A DNA stretch of 64,000 nucleotides from Streptomyces aurantiacus JA 4570 (GTDB lineage Bacteria > Actinomycetota > Actinomycetes > Streptomycetales > Streptomycetaceae): contig NZ_AOPZ01000078.1 in assembly GCF_000414115.1 (NCBI RefSeq), forward strand, positions 56,977 to 120,976, read 5' to 3'. Below are positions 37,700 to 47,111 of this stretch, one piece after another. The translations under genes were made by a program, and so were the position numbers. The notes under the pieces are model-generated. The model had not been told where the DNA came from. It did no database searches and worked only from the letters and a program-made list of their open reading frames with translations. Positions within the stretch are counted from its first letter, which is position 1; the number at the start of each line of letters is the position of its first letter.

Positions 37700-37708
37700 G
37701 GGGGCCGC
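37676..37708 (+). terminator. Terminator overlapping the epoxide hydrolase stop codon
   Basis: A perfect 14-bp stem (GCGGCCCCCTCACT with AGTGAGGGGGCCGC, CCCCC loop) spans the TGA at 37697-37699. It probably also serves the convergent CsbD-like gene. Confidence 0.85.
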
Positions 37709-37754
37709 CACAGTCGAGCGGCTCGCCGAGCCGGTGGAGGCAATCGCTCCGGCC

Positions 37755-37949
37755 TCAGCTCTCGAACCGGTCCTGGGCGTCGTCCGCGGCGTCCTGGGCC
37801 TGCTCCTGACCCTGCTGCCGCCGCTCCTGAGCCCGTTCCTGCCCCTGCTCACGACGCTCCGACGCCTCGTTCTGAACACCGTCCCGCGCCTTCTCGGCCT
37901 GCGCCTTCAGCTGCTCGGCCTTGTCCTGAAACTGATCCTTGATGCCCAC
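37755..37949 (-). CDS. CsbD-like small general stress protein
   Basis: The 64-residue protein starts at GTG 37949 behind GGAG. 'MGIKDQFQDKAEQLKAQAEKARDGVQNEASE' shows the CsbD-type N-terminus, and the rest is a highly charged Glu/Gln/Arg/Ala helix ('RREQGQERAQERRQQGQEQAQDAADDAQDRF'-type repeats). Such hydrophilic proteins accumulate under osmotic or stationary-phase stress in actinobacteria, usually under a SigB-like factor. I did not find a clear SigB promoter by eye. Confidence 0.8.
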   Translation of the reverse strand: MGIKDQFQDKAEQLKAQAEKARDGVQNEASERREQGQERAQERRQQGQEQAQDAADDAQDRFES

Positions 37950-38054
37950 GACGGGCTCCTTTCCAGATCGGGGATCTGTTCACAGGCTTGAGCACAGCTC
38001 CGTGGATCGCACGTCGAACAATCACAGAACGTCACCGCGTGAGGAGTGGCCCGG

Positions 38055-40100
38055 TCACCGCCCGGCCTCCGCGCCGTCGCAGCGGGCCAGATCCCGCAGC
38101 CAGGCATGGGCCGTGCCGTCGGACGGTGCGCGCCAGTCGCCGCGCGGCGAGAGGGAACCACCCGCCGACACCTTCGGCCCGTTCGGCATGGCCGAGCGCT
38201 TGAACTGCGCGAAGGCGAAGAAGCGGCGGCAGAAGACCTCCAGCCAGTGCCGGATCTCCGGCAGGTCGTACGCCGTCCGCTTGGGCTCGGGGAAGTTGGG
38301 CGGCCAGGTGCCCGCCTCCTGGTCGTGCCAGGCGTGCCAGGCCAGGAAGGCGATCTTCGACGGCCGGAAGCCGTACCGCAGCACGTGGTGGAGGGTGAAG
38401 TCGTGCAGCGCGTACGGGCCGATCGTGGATTCGGTGGACTGCGGCTGCTCCCCAGGCACCAGCTCCGGGCTGATCTCCGTGTCGAGGATCGCGGCGAGCG
38501 TCGTGCCGGTCTCCTCGTCGAACTGGCCGCTGGTGATGACCCAGCGGATCAGGTGCTGGATCAGGGTCTTGGGCACCCCGGAGTTGACGTTGTAGTGGCT
38601 CATCTGGTCGCCCACGCCGTAGGTGCACCAGCCGAGCGCCAGTTCCGAGAGGTCGCCGGTGCCGAGCACGATGCCACCGCGCTGGTTGGCGAGGCGGAAC
38701 AGGTAGTCGGTGCGGAGCCCGGCCTGCACGTTCTCGAAGGTGACGTCGTACGTCGGTTCGCCCGCCGCGAACGGGTGGCCCAGCTCCCGCAGCATGAGCC
38801 GCGCCGTCGGCGTGATGTCCAGTTCCGCCGCGGTGACGCCGAGCGCCCGCATCAACCGGTGGGCGTTGCCCTTGGTGTGGTCGCTGGTGGCGAAGCCGGG
38901 CAGGGTGAAGGCCAGGATGTCGCTGCGCGGCCGGCCCGCGCGGTCCATCGCGCGGGCGGCGACGATCAGCGCGTGGGTGGAGTCGAGGCCGCCGGACACG
39001 CCGATGACCACCTTCGGCTCCCCGATCGCCGCCAACCGCTGCCGCAGTCCGGCGACTTGGATGTGGTACGCCTCGTAGCAGTCCTGGGCGAGCCGGTCGG
39101 GGTCGGCGGGCACGAACGGGAAGCGCTCGACGCGACGCAGCAGCCCGAGGTCGGCCGTCGGCGGGCCGAGCCGGAAGGGCACCTGGCGGAAGCCTCCCGT
39201 ACGGGCGGCGTGGGCGCGGCGGTTGTCGTCGAACGTGCCCATCCGCTGCCGCTCCTGGCGCAGCAGGTCGAGGTCCACGTCGGCGAGCGCGTACTGCTCG
39301 TCCTGCGGGAACCGCTCGGACTCGGCGAGGAGCACACCGTTCTCGTAGATCATGGTCTGGCCGTCCCAGGAGAGGTCGGTGGTCGACTCGCCCTGGCCGG
39401 CGGCCGCGTACACGTACGCGGCGAGGCAGCGCGCCGACGCCGAGCGGCACAGCAGCCGCCGGTCCTCGGCCCGGCCGACGGTGATCGGGCTGCCCGACAG
39501 GTTCACCAGAACGGTCGCGCCCGCGAGTGCCGCCTCCGCGCTCGGCGGCACCGGAACCCACATGTCCTCGCAGATCTCCGCGTGCAGCACGAGACCCGGA
39601 ACGTCCTCCGCCGCGAAGAGCAGGTCCGTCCCGAAGGGCACTTCCACGCCGCCGACCCGGATCGTCCCGCCGCGCTCGTCGTCGCCCGCGGCGATCTGCC
39701 GCCGCTCGTAGAACTCCCGGTAGTTGGGCACGTACGACTTGGGCGCGACGCCGAGGATCCGGCCGCGGTGCACGATCACCGCGCAGTTGTAGATCCGGTG
39801 GCGATGGCGCAGCGGGGCGCCGACGACCAACACCGGCAGCAGATCGGCCGACCCGGTCACGACGGCCGTGAGCGCCTCCTCGACCTGGTCGAGCACCACG
39901 TCCTGAAGCAGCAGGTCCTCGATCGAGTAGCCGGACAGGCAGAGTTCGGGGAAGACGGCGACGGCCGCCCCCTCGCCCGCGCACCGGCGTCCTTGTCGCA
40001 GCACCGCTTCGGCGTTGGCGCCCGGGTCGGCGACGGCGGCATGGCCGGTGCACGCGGCGACGCGCGCGAAGCCCTGTTGATAGATCGACCAGAAGTTCAC
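38055..40100 (-). CDS. nadE: Glutamine-dependent NAD+ synthetase
   Basis: The 681-residue enzyme has two domains. The N-terminal nitrilase-like glutaminase domain has '[20 protein letters not shown]' (Glu), '[18 protein letters not shown]' (Lys) and '[13 protein letters not shown]' (catalytic Cys). The C-terminal synthetase domain has '[22 protein letters not shown]' (P-loop SGGxDS) and '[35 protein letters not shown]'. It converts nicotinic acid adenine dinucleotide to NAD. It starts at GTG 40100 and overlaps the stop of the upstream SMP-30 gene by GTGA. Confidence 0.97.
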   Translation of the reverse strand: MNFWSIYQQGFARVAACTGHAAVADPGANAEAVLRQGRRCAGEGAAVAVFPELCLSGYSIEDLLLQDVVLDQVEEALTAVVTGSADLLPVLVVGAPLRHRHRIYNCAVIVHRGRILGVAPKSYVPNYREFYERRQIAAGDDERGGTIRVGGVEVPFGTDLLFAAEDVPGLVLHAEICEDMWVPVPPSAEAALAGATVLVNLSGSPITVGRAEDRRLLCRSASARCLAAYVYAAAGQGESTTDLSWDGQTMIYENGVLLAESERFPQDEQYALADVDLDLLRQERQRMGTFDDNRRAHAARTGGFRQVPFRLGPPTADLGLLRRVERFPFVPADPDRLAQDCYEAYHIQVAGLRQRLAAIGEPKVVIGVSGGLDSTHALIVAARAMDRAGRPRSDILAFTLPGFATSDHTKGNAHRLMRALGVTAAELDITPTARLMLRELGHPFAAGEPTYDVTFENVQAGLRTDYLFRLANQRGGIVLGTGDLSELALGWCTYGVGDQMSHYNVNSGVPKTLIQHLIRWVITSGQFDEETGTTLAAILDTEISPELVPGEQPQSTESTIGPYALHDFTLHHVLRYGFRPSKIAFLAWHAWHDQEAGTWPPNFPEPKRTAYDLPEIRHWLEVFCRRFFAFAQFKRSAMPNGPKVSAGGSLSPRGDWRAPSDGTAHAWLRDLARCDGAEAGR

Positions 40101-41056
40101 CGGGACTCCGCGTCCAGCCAGGGCCGGTGTCCCGGTCCGCTCGGGTGGGTGCCGGTGACGCCCATGACCACCGAGTAGAGGCTGGTCTCCGCCGTGATGA
40201 AGAGGCGGTTGCGCTTGGCGCCGCCCCAGGAGATGTTGGCGACCGCCTCGGGGACGTTCAGCCGCCCGATCAGCGTGCCGTCGGGGTCGTAGCAGTGCAC
40301 GCCGTCGTCCATGGCGGCGGCCCAGAGCCGCCCGCCGTCGTCGAAGCGGAGGTTGTCGAAGCGGGCGGCCTCACGGGCCCCGGCTTCGGCGAAGACGTCC
40401 CCGTCCGACAGCGTGCCGTCCTCCCGGACGTCGAAGACGCGGATGAAGCCCGCCCGGGTGTCGGAGACGAACAGCCGCCGTTCGTCCGCCGAGAAGACCA
40501 GGCCGTTCGGGGCGCCGAAGCAGTCGGCGACGAGCCGCACTTCGCCGGTGCCGGGGTCGACGCGGTAGACGTTGTTGGAGCCGATCTCGCTCTGCGCGCG
40601 GTGGCCCTCGTAGTCGCTGGTGATGCCGAAGTCCGGGTCGGAGAACCAGATCGATCCGTCGGACTTCACCGCCGCGTCGTTCGGGCTGTTCAGGCGCTTG
40701 CCCTGCCAGCGGTCGGCGAGCACCGTGACCGTGCCGTCGTGCTCGGTCCGGGTCACCCGGCGGTTGCCCTGCTCACAGGTGATCAGGCGGCCTTCGCGGT
40801 CGAGGGTGTTGCCGTTGGTGTGCCCGGCGGAGCGCCGGAAGACGCCGACCGCGCCGGTCTCCTCGTCCCACCGCAGCATGCGGTCGTTGGGGATGTCGCT
40901 CCAGACCACCTGCCGCCACGCGGGTACGTAGACGGGCCCCTCGGCCCATCTGCAGCCCGTGTACAGCACTTCGAGGCCGTCATCGCCGTTCATGCACCGC
41001 CCGGAACGGAAACGGTCGTCGAACATCTCGTACAGCGCGGGGCGCTCGCTGTTCAT
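40097..41056 (-). CDS. SMP-30/gluconolactonase-family protein
   Basis: The 319-residue six-bladed propeller shows 'CRWAEGPVYVPAWRQVVWSDIPNDRMLRWDEETG', 'NGNTLDREGRLITCEQGNRRVTR', 'LNSPNDAAVKSDGSIWFSDPDFG' and 'GAPNGLVFSADERRLFVSDT'. The metal ligands Glu, Asn, Asn and Asp of sugar lactonases are in these motifs. It probably hydrolyses a sugar lactone. ATG 41056 follows GGGGAGG. The overlap with nadE suggests co-transcription, and the Lrp-type regulator is divergent. Confidence 0.9.
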   Translation of the reverse strand: MNSERPALYEMFDDRFRSGRCMNGDDGLEVLYTGCRWAEGPVYVPAWRQVVWSDIPNDRMLRWDEETGAVGVFRRSAGHTNGNTLDREGRLITCEQGNRRVTRTEHDGTVTVLADRWQGKRLNSPNDAAVKSDGSIWFSDPDFGITSDYEGHRAQSEIGSNNVYRVDPGTGEVRLVADCFGAPNGLVFSADERRLFVSDTRAGFIRVFDVREDGTLSDGDVFAEAGAREAARFDNLRFDDGGRLWAAAMDDGVHCYDPDGTLIGRLNVPEAVANISWGGAKRNRLFITAETSLYSVVMGVTGTHPSGPGHRPWLDAESR

Positions 41057-41156
41057 GGCGCCTCCCCTTTCCACGGCTGGCAGAAGCTCCTACGGCACAG
41101 AGCATAAACACCAGGATGAGATATGGTGATAGCAAGACTCGCCCGAATGGAATGCA

Positions 41157-41609
41157 ATGGATCACATCGACCGTAACCTGCTGGAGCGGCTCCAGCAGGA
41201 CGCCACCCAGTCCTACGCGGCACTGGGCGAGGCCGTGGGCCTCTCGGCCGGCGCCACTCATGAACGCGTACGGAAACTGCGCGAGCGCGGCGTGATCCGC
41301 CGCACCGCGGCCGAGGTGGACCCGGCGGCGGTCGGCGGCGGCGTCCTGGCCTACGTGACGGTCGACTCGACCTCATGGATGGGCGACGCGGCGGAGAGCT
41401 TCGCCGCGCTCCCCGAGATCCTGGAGGCGCACATCATCGCCGGCAGCGCGTCGGTCCTGGTGAAGGTCAGGACCGCGACCACCGAGCAACTGCAGGACGT
41501 GCTGCGGCGGTTGTACGCGATCGACGGAGTGAGCGGGACGCAGGCGACGGTGGTCCTGGAGACCTTCTTCGAGCGGCCGGTCTCGCCCCTGATCGCCGAT
41601 CAGGACTGA
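41157..41609 (+). CDS. Lrp/AsnC-family transcriptional regulator
   Basis: The 150-residue protein starts 'MDHIDRNLLERLQQDATQSYAALGEAVGLSAGATHERVRKLRERGVIRRTAAEVDP' in the usual winged-helix order, followed by the RAM effector domain ('GGVLAYVTVDSTSWMGDAAESFAALPEILEAHIIAGSASVLVKVRT', 'LQDVLRRLYAIDGVSGTQATVVLETF'). It lies divergently from SMP-30/nadE and may control them. Confidence 0.94.
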   Translation: MDHIDRNLLERLQQDATQSYAALGEAVGLSAGATHERVRKLRERGVIRRTAAEVDPAAVGGGVLAYVTVDSTSWMGDAAESFAALPEILEAHIIAGSASVLVKVRTATTEQLQDVLRRLYAIDGVSGTQATVVLETFFERPVSPLIADQD

Positions 41610-41759
41610 CTTCGGGCCGGGCAGATCGCCCGGGCCGAGAGCCTCACCCCGTCAGCGCGCTGCGCCCGACACCCTGCGAATGGGCGAATATGCGCGGACA
41701 TGGGGCATTGGTGGATGTACTAGTTCATGTCCTCGACCAAAGTTCCGCACTGGAGTGAC

Positions 41760-42113
41760 ATGCGAATCCGTACCATCCCCCTTACTCTCAGCCTCGCCGC
41801 CCTCTCCCTCGTGGGCACCGCAGGGAGCGCGGCCGCCATCGGCGACGACAGCGGCACCACCAGCGCCAGCGGCAACGGCGCCAAGCAGTCGTTCGGCAAC
41901 AGCAGCACCGACGGCAAGCAGAGCGTGCAGCTCTCCGCGGTCCAGGGCTCTTTGAACAAGCTCTGCCTCGGCGTGCCCGTCAAGGCGAACATCGGCTCCC
42001 TCGTCGGGCTCCTCAACATCGCCGTGCAGGACATCCCCAAGGGCGACGAGCCGCTGTCGCACATCCTCAGCGACATCCCGGTGCTGTCCGGCAACGGCCG
42101 GGCCAACGGGTGA
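41760..42113 (+). CDS. Rodlin (RdlA/RdlB-like) with a shortened C-terminal region
   Basis: The 117-residue protein has a Sec signal of ~26 residues ('MRIRTIPLTLSLAALSLVGT...AAA') and a mature start 'IGDDSGTTSASGNGAKQSFGNSSTDGKQSVQLS'. The blocks 'VQGSLNKLCLGV' and 'DEPLSHILSDIPVLSGNG' match rodlins, the small secreted proteins that assemble the paired rodlet layer on Streptomyces aerial hyphae and spores. From memory of RdlA, a second cysteine follows in a QQC-type segment. That segment is missing here, and only Cys69 remains. The start follows GGAGTGAC. No chaplin gene is nearby. Confidence 0.85.
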   Translation: MRIRTIPLTLSLAALSLVGTAGSAAAIGDDSGTTSASGNGAKQSFGNSSTDGKQSVQLSAVQGSLNKLCLGVPVKANIGSLVGLLNIAVQDIPKGDEPLSHILSDIPVLSGNGRANG

Positions 42114-42117
42114 ACCG

Positions 42118-42157
42118 AGCGCCCTGCGGGCCGGCGTCGCGCGGTCCGCAGGGCGCT
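42118..42157 (+). terminator. Terminator of the rodlin gene
   Basis: AGCGCCCTGCGG pairs with CCGCAGGGCGCT over 12 bp around a 16-nt loop, starting 4 bp after the rodlin stop. It ends before the next small gene. Confidence 0.78.
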
Positions 42158-42189
42158 GCCCGACACTGTCGGGGGGGTAGGGTCCGCGC

Positions 42190-42405
42190 ATGGCAGATGC
42201 GGTGGACGCTGAAGAACTTCTGCGACGTATCCGGGCTGCGCGCGACTGGGCAGTCCGTGAGGAACAGCAACTCGACGCGGCGACACGGGCGGCGATCGAC
42301 GAGACCGACGTACTGGGCCTGACCATCCGGTCCAGCGCATTCGAGGCCGTACGCCAGGCCCTGGACGAGATCCTCCGGCCCGGTACCCACGAGAACACCG
42401 ACTGA
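42190..42405 (+). CDS. Small conserved hypothetical upstream of ppk2
   Basis: The 71-residue hydrophilic helical protein 'MADAVDAEELLRRIRAARDWAVREEQQLDAATRAAIDETDVLGLTIRSSAFEAVRQALDEILRP' has no motif that I recognise. It lies 20 bp upstream of the polyphosphate kinase gene, probably in the same transcript. There is no signal peptide or membrane segment. Coding is supported by codon bias and by its tight position. Confidence 0.65.
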   Translation: MADAVDAEELLRRIRAARDWAVREEQQLDAATRAAIDETDVLGLTIRSSAFEAVRQALDEILRPGTHENTD

Positions 42406-42425
42406 CCATGGGGACGGGAGCTGAC

Positions 42426-43400
42426 GTGTCGCAAGGGGAGCCGGGGGACGCCGGCGACCCGGGGCTGCTGGACGAGTTGTCCGTCGACTGGTCCAGACCC
42501 GAGCAGCCCGTGCTGCTGGACAGCCGCGGCCTGCCCATCGACACCTGGCGGGAGAACTACCCGTACGACCGGAAGCTGCGCCGCCAGGAGTACGAGCGCG
42601 CCAAGCGGGTCCTGCAGATCGAGCTGCTCAAGCTGCAGAAGTGGGTCAAGGACACGGGGCAGCGGATCGTCGTGGTGTGCGAGGGCCGGGACGCGGCCGG
42701 CAAGGGCGGCACGATCAAGCGCTTCACCGAGCGCCTCAACCCTCGCGGGGCGCGCGTGGTCGCGCTCGACAAACCGACCGAGCGTGAGCGCGGCCAGTGG
42801 TACTTCCAGCGCTACGTCACCGAGCTCCCGTCGGCCGGGGAGACCGTGTTCTTCGACCGCTCCTGGTACAACCGCGCCGGTGTCGAGCGCGTCATGGGCT
42901 TCTGCTCCCCGGAGGAGTACCGGCACTTCCTGGAGCAAGCCCCGCTGTTCGAACGGATGCTCGTGGATGACGGCGTACTGCTGGTGAAGTTCTGGTTCTC
43001 CGTGTCCCGCGCCGAGCAGCGCACCCGTTTCGCCATCCGCCGCGTCGACCCGGTGCGGCAGTGGAAGCTCTCACCGACGGACATCGCCTCCCTGGACCTG
43101 TGGGACGCGTACACCGCCGCGAAGATCGACATGTTCCGCGCCACCGACACCGCGCACGCCCCCTGGACCGTGGTGAAGACCAACGACAAGCGGCGCGGGC
43201 GGCTGGAGGCCATGCGCCACCTGCTGTACCGGTGCGACTACCCCGCCAAGGACAAGGACGCCGCCGGCAGCCCCGACCCGCTCATCGTCGGCGCGGCGGA
43301 CACCCTGCTCGAACCGGGCGAGGAACTCACCGACCTCTCCCCCACCCCCCTGGCCGACAACGCGGCCGGCCCGGGAAGCCACCCGGCCGAGGGCACATAG
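42426..43400 (+). CDS. ppk2: Polyphosphate kinase 2
   Basis: The protein (~324 residues) is a PPK2-family kinase that uses polyphosphate to phosphorylate nucleotides. The P-loop is 'VVCEGRDAAGKGGTIKRFTERLNPRG' near residue 85, the Walker B/lid region 'ETVFFDRSWYNRAGVERVMGFC' near residue 140, and 'KTNDKRRGRLEAMRHLLYR' near residue 255. GTG 42426 is preferred because GGGAG lies 5 nt upstream; ATG 42408 is the alternative. The C-terminal ~45 residues are acidic and low in conservation. Confidence 0.95.
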   Translation: MSQGEPGDAGDPGLLDELSVDWSRPEQPVLLDSRGLPIDTWRENYPYDRKLRRQEYERAKRVLQIELLKLQKWVKDTGQRIVVVCEGRDAAGKGGTIKRFTERLNPRGARVVALDKPTERERGQWYFQRYVTELPSAGETVFFDRSWYNRAGVERVMGFCSPEEYRHFLEQAPLFERMLVDDGVLLVKFWFSVSRAEQRTRFAIRRVDPVRQWKLSPTDIASLDLWDAYTAAKIDMFRATDTAHAPWTVVKTNDKRRGRLEAMRHLLYRCDYPAKDKDAAGSPDPLIVGAADTLLEPGEELTDLSPTPLADNAAGPGSHPAEGT

Positions 43401-43428
43401 CCGACTGACCACGCCCGCCATCCGCCTT

Positions 43429-44580
43429 TCAGGCGGTGGCCGGCGATGCCGCCGCGAAGTGGCGTGCCACGGCGTGGAACGACTCCTTCGGCTCCCAGTG
43501 CCAGCGCGGCGTCGGATCGTTCTCCGTCTTCCAGATGGCCTTGGTGAGGCTGTAGCTGGCGATGTCGAGGTCGTGGCGGCGTTCGCGGCGGTGGGGAGCG
43601 TCCGGGGAGACGAACTGGTACACCATCGCGGCGTGCAGGTTCATCCGCTCGTACACCTTGAGGACCTGCGTCAGGTACTGGGCCTGGGTGTGTTCGCTGC
43701 GCCGCACACCGGGGCGGATCTCCGGCTCGGGCTTGTCGTAGTCGACCACGTCCCAGCCCATGCCGCCGGCTTGGGGCGCGCCGTCGAAGGTGCAGGTTCC
43801 GCACTCCGTGATGGCGACGGGCTTGCCCCACCGGCGGTAGGGGCCGAGCTCCTTGACGTAGCCGCGCGGGTCCGGGAAGTAGGAGTAGTAGTTGACGCTG
43901 ACGAGGTCGAACAGGTCCCAGTCGACCCGGTCTCCGTGTGCGGAGCCGTACGTCAACGGCCCGTGGAACACCCGGCGGGCGGTCCTGGCGGCCAGGCCGA
44001 TGAACCGGTCGAGCTTCCGCTGTGCCTCTTCCGGGTGCCAGTTTCCGTTCTTCATGTTCTCGATCCGCTCGACCGCGTTGTCGCCGGGGACGATGCCGGG
44101 CACGAAGAGGAGGAACTCGCACCCCACGCTCAGGTACACCCCCGCGCCCTGCCGGCGCAGCCGCTCGGCCTGCCTGCCGGTCTCGGCCAGGTGGTCCAGG
44201 ATCTGCCGTTCGGGGAGGTCGGCCAGGCGCGGCTGGAGCCATACGTGCAGCCCGTTCTCGGCCGCCTCGGTCGCGGTGGCGGTCAGTCGCCCGACGCCGG
44301 TGCCGTAGGCCACCACCGAGTTGGCGTGCAGCTCGCCCTTGATGGTGCGCATGTCGGAGCGCATCCGGCTGCGGTTCCAGCCCGTGTGCGGCGTCTCGCC
44401 GTCCGCGCACTCGTACATCACACCGCGGCGGGCGAGACCGCGCCGGGGCTCCGTCCGGCCGCCCGCCGGGCGCGTGCCGGCGGCCGCTTCCCCGGCGAGC
44501 GCCGTGCCCAGCATCGCGCCGGCGCCGACCGCCGCCGCCCCGGCCAGGAAACTCGCTCGCGTCATCGCTGCGTCGCGCAT
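43429..44580 (-). CDS. Secreted TIM-barrel glycosidase-like protein, Tat-type signal
   Basis: The 383-residue protein starts 'MRDAAMTRASFLAGAAAVGAGAMLGTALAGEAAA', an N-terminus with a hydrophobic core that looks like a lipoprotein- or Tat-like signal. The body has alternating strand/helix features of a glycoside hydrolase barrel: 'LHVWLQPRLADLPERQILDHLAETG', 'VYLSVGCEFLLF' and 'KPVAITECGTCTFDG'. The Glu residues in GCEF and TECG are in the right order for acid/base and nucleophile. The family is usually left as hypothetical or labelled abortive-infection-like in Streptomyces; I see nothing here to support an anti-phage role. Confidence 0.65.
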   Translation of the reverse strand: MRDAAMTRASFLAGAAAVGAGAMLGTALAGEAAAGTRPAGGRTEPRRGLARRGVMYECADGETPHTGWNRSRMRSDMRTIKGELHANSVVAYGTGVGRLTATATEAAENGLHVWLQPRLADLPERQILDHLAETGRQAERLRRQGAGVYLSVGCEFLLFVPGIVPGDNAVERIENMKNGNWHPEEAQRKLDRFIGLAARTARRVFHGPLTYGSAHGDRVDWDLFDLVSVNYYSYFPDPRGYVKELGPYRRWGKPVAITECGTCTFDGAPQAGGMGWDVVDYDKPEPEIRPGVRRSEHTQAQYLTQVLKVYERMNLHAAMVYQFVSPDAPHRRERRHDLDIASYSLTKAIWKTENDPTPRWHWEPKESFHAVARHFAAASPATA

Positions 44581-44688
44581 CAGGTACTCCCACTCCCACG
44601 TCACCGACGGACGTTCCCAGCGTCGGGGCCGGGCGGGGCCCTGATCATCGGCCATCGGTTCTCGTCGCGGTAACCAAAGTCGATGCCG

Positions 44689-45420
44689 CTACTCGTCCTC
44701 CGGCGCGGCGGTCATCTCCACGTCGATCACGCCCGCGTTCTCGAACAGTTCGGCGGTCAGCTCACCGCTGTTCCCGGTCCCCTCGAGTTCGAGCAGGACG
44801 CGGGCGGCGGAGTCGGCTCTGCCGGGCAGCCGGTCGACCTTGACCTGCAGGATCCGAAACCCGCGTCGGGTGCACGTCTGCATCAGCCGGGGCAGGAGCG
44901 CGCTGCCCGTGCGGTACGTCATGCGCAGCTCGAAGGCGGCGCCCGTCGCTCCCGGGAGCAGGCGCCTGGCCAGCCGCGGATAGCCGCGTACGACGATGAA
45001 GTGCAGGGCCGTGACGGCCACGGCGAGGACAGGCAGGCCCCCGCCGCACGCCATGCCCACCGCGCAGGTGAGCCAGATCGTCGCCGCGGTGGTCAGGCCG
45101 CGGACGGCGTCCCTGCGTACGAAGATGAGGCCGCCGCCGATGAATCCGATCCCGGAGACGATCTGCGCGGCCACACGCGAGGGGTCGAACGACACGTTGT
45201 CCAGGCCGAGGACCTGGGTGAAACCGTGCTGGGAGATCTCCATCATCAGCGCGCTGGCGATGCCCACGAGGGTGTGCGTGCGCAGCCCGGCGCTCTTCTG
45301 CCGCGCCGCGCGTTCCCACCCGATCAGGCTCGACAGCAGCAGGGCCAGCCCGAGTTCGGACAGTTGCCTGGGCCCCTGCCCGTTGCCCACGTGCCACAGG
45401 GGAACCGCCACACCGGTCAC
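44689..45420 (-). CDS. MgtC/SapB-family membrane protein
   Basis: The ~243-residue protein has the MgtC core: 'LGLALLLSSLIGWERAARQKSAGLRTHTLVGIASALMMEIS', 'VAAQIVSGIGFIGGGLIFVRRDAVRGLTTAATIWLTCAVGMACGGG'. Four to five transmembrane segments are followed by a cytoplasmic ACT-like domain ('LPRLMQTCTRRGFRILQVKVDRLPG'). MgtC proteins act in Mg2+ homeostasis and ATP synthase control. GTG 45420 is chosen because AGGAGG lies just upstream. Confidence 0.92.
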   Translation of the reverse strand: MTGVAVPLWHVGNGQGPRQLSELGLALLLSSLIGWERAARQKSAGLRTHTLVGIASALMMEISQHGFTQVLGLDNVSFDPSRVAAQIVSGIGFIGGGLIFVRRDAVRGLTTAATIWLTCAVGMACGGGLPVLAVAVTALHFIVVRGYPRLARRLLPGATGAAFELRMTYRTGSALLPRLMQTCTRRGFRILQVKVDRLPGRADSAARVLLELEGTGNSGELTAELFENAGVIDVEMTAAPEDE

Positions 45421-45488
45421 GCGCACCTCCTGCCCGACTTCGCCGCACAGCTCGCTTCGGATCTTGTTCCCTCATCGCCCGCGTTGCA

Positions 45489-46037
45489 TCACCGCCGCCC
45501 GCCGAACTCCCAGTCGTGGACCTCGATGTCCGCGTACCGCTCGGGGACGAGGACGGAACGTGCCGCGGCCGGGTCCGGGGCGCGGAGCAGCACCGCCGTG
45601 CCCAGCCAGGTGGCGCCGTCGTCGGACAGCAGCGGCCCGTACGCGATCAGCTCGTCCTTGTCGGGCGGCATGACGATGTCGGCGGGCTCGCCCGAGCCGA
45701 AGCCGAGGACCAGGTAGCGGTTGCCGCCGGTCGGGCCGCCGGGGAAGTCCCACATGGTGCGTCCCAGCGTGTTGTGCCACCGGCGCAGCAGCACGTCGCG
45801 GTACACGCCGGCCTGGTGGTTGGGCTCGTCGAAGGCGAAGGCCCGGGCGGCGGCGGGGTCCGGCAGGTCGACGATGTGCAGGCTGCCGGAGGGCGTTTCG
45901 CCGTCGGCGGCGAAGGTCGGGCCGCGGGCGATCAGCTCCGTCGCGTACCCGTCCATGTAGGACCAGTGGTCTGGCAGCAGTTCGCCGCGCAGGGTGACGG
46001 AATCGGGCCGGTCGCGGTGGTAGCAGAGGAACTCCAT
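45489..46037 (-). CDS. YCII-domain duplicated protein
   Basis: The 182-residue protein contains two YCII-like halves. The first begins 'MEFLCYHRDRP' and has 'DHWSYMDGYATELIARGPTF' and 'SLHIVDLPDPAAARAFAFDEPNHQAGVY'. The second begins 'NRYLVLGFGSGEPAD' and ends with 'GTAVLLRAPDPAAARSVLVPERYADIEVHDWEFGG'. YCII domains have a ferredoxin-like fold with a His/Asp pair and are often dehydrochlorinase or muconolactone-isomerase relatives. Function is unassigned. Confidence 0.8.
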   Translation of the reverse strand: MEFLCYHRDRPDSVTLRGELLPDHWSYMDGYATELIARGPTFAADGETPSGSLHIVDLPDPAAARAFAFDEPNHQAGVYRDVLLRRWHNTLGRTMWDFPGGPTGGNRYLVLGFGSGEPADIVMPPDKDELIAYGPLLSDDGATWLGTAVLLRAPDPAAARSVLVPERYADIEVHDWEFGGRR

Positions 46038-46211
46038 GCCGAGGGACTCTCCCGCACGCGCGGCGGCACCTCAACGGAGTTGTGAAGTGAATCACGCCGG
46101 TGGACTGTCACGGTTCACCGGTGCGGGGTGTCTCGATGGGCAGCCGAAGAGAGGAGCCGGATGTGAGGCAGAGAAGTCACCGCGTGAACGTGATGGGGGT
46201 GGACGCGGACC

Positions 46212-47111
46212 GTGGCTGAGGACGCCTTCACCGAACACCGTCCGCTGTTGTTCACCATCGCCTACGAGATGCTGGGCAGCGCCGCCGACGCCGAGGACGT
46301 GCTGCAGGAGAGCTATCTGCGGTGGAGCGCGGTCGATCCGGACACCGTCGAGCATCCGCGTGCCTATCTGGTGCGCGTGGTGACCCGGCAGGCCCTCAAC
46401 CACCTGCGCGCGGTGCGGGCGCGGCGCGAGGAGTACGTCGGTACGTGGCTGCCCGAGCCGATCCGTACCGCGCCGGATGCCGGCGAGGACGTGGTCCTGG
46501 CCGAGTCGGTGTCGATGGCGATGATGCTCGTCCTGGAGACGCTGAACCCGAGCGAGCGCGCCGTGTTCGTGCTGCATGACGTGTTCGGCTACACGCACGG
46601 AGAGATCGCCGACTCGATCGGCAAGGCCGAGGTCACCGTCCGGCAGATCGCCCACCGCGCGCGGCGGCACGTGCAGGCGCGGCGGCGCCGCTTCGAGCCC
46701 GCCTCCGACGCCAAGCAGGAGGTGGTCCAGCGGTTCCTGCGGGCGGCCGCGACCGGTGAGGTGCAGGGGCTGATGGACCTCTTGGCGCCCGATGTCGTGG
46801 CGATCTCCGACGGCGGCGGCAAGGTCGTCGCCGCCCGTAAGCCGGTCGTCGGCGCCGACGACGTCGCCCGCTTCGTCCTCGGCGTGCTCCGCACCACCAG
46901 CACCACGCGGACGCGGGTCGAGCCCGCCACGTACAACGGCATGCCGGCGGCACGCTTCCTCACCGACGGCGCCCTCGACTGGCTGGTGGCGTTCGAGATC
47001 CACGACGGATCGATCACCGGCATCTACGGCGTACGCAACCCGGACAAACTGCACCGTGCCGACGCGGTGCGGACACTCGACAGAGGAGAACACCAACCAT
47101 GGAAACCATGA
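46212..47111 (+). CDS. sigJ: SigJ-type ECF sigma factor with C-terminal SnoaL domain
   Basis: The 299-residue protein has sigma region 2 ('FTEHRPLLFTIAYEMLGSAADAEDVLQESYLRW'), region 4 ('LNPSERAVFVLHDVFGYTHGEIADSIGKAEVTVRQIAHRARRHVQ') and a C-terminal NTF2/SnoaL-like domain from about residue 180 ('AKQEVVQRFLRAAATGEVQGLMDLLAPDVVAISDGGGK'). The ECF41/SigJ group uses this C-terminal extension instead of an anti-sigma factor to regulate itself. It is followed by two genes read in overlapping frames, so it probably directs its own operon. Confidence 0.93.
   Translation: MAEDAFTEHRPLLFTIAYEMLGSAADAEDVLQESYLRWSAVDPDTVEHPRAYLVRVVTRQALNHLRAVRARREEYVGTWLPEPIRTAPDAGEDVVLAESVSMAMMLVLETLNPSERAVFVLHDVFGYTHGEIADSIGKAEVTVRQIAHRARRHVQARRRRFEPASDAKQEVVQRFLRAAATGEVQGLMDLLAPDVVAISDGGGKVVAARKPVVGADDVARFVLGVLRTTSTTRTRVEPATYNGMPAARFLTDGALDWLVAFEIHDGSITGIYGVRNPDKLHRADAVRTLDRGEHQPWKP

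Noticed and set aside
43429..44580. Abortive-infection (anti-phage) protein
   Set aside because: The protein has a signal sequence and a glycosidase-like barrel; nothing links it to defence.
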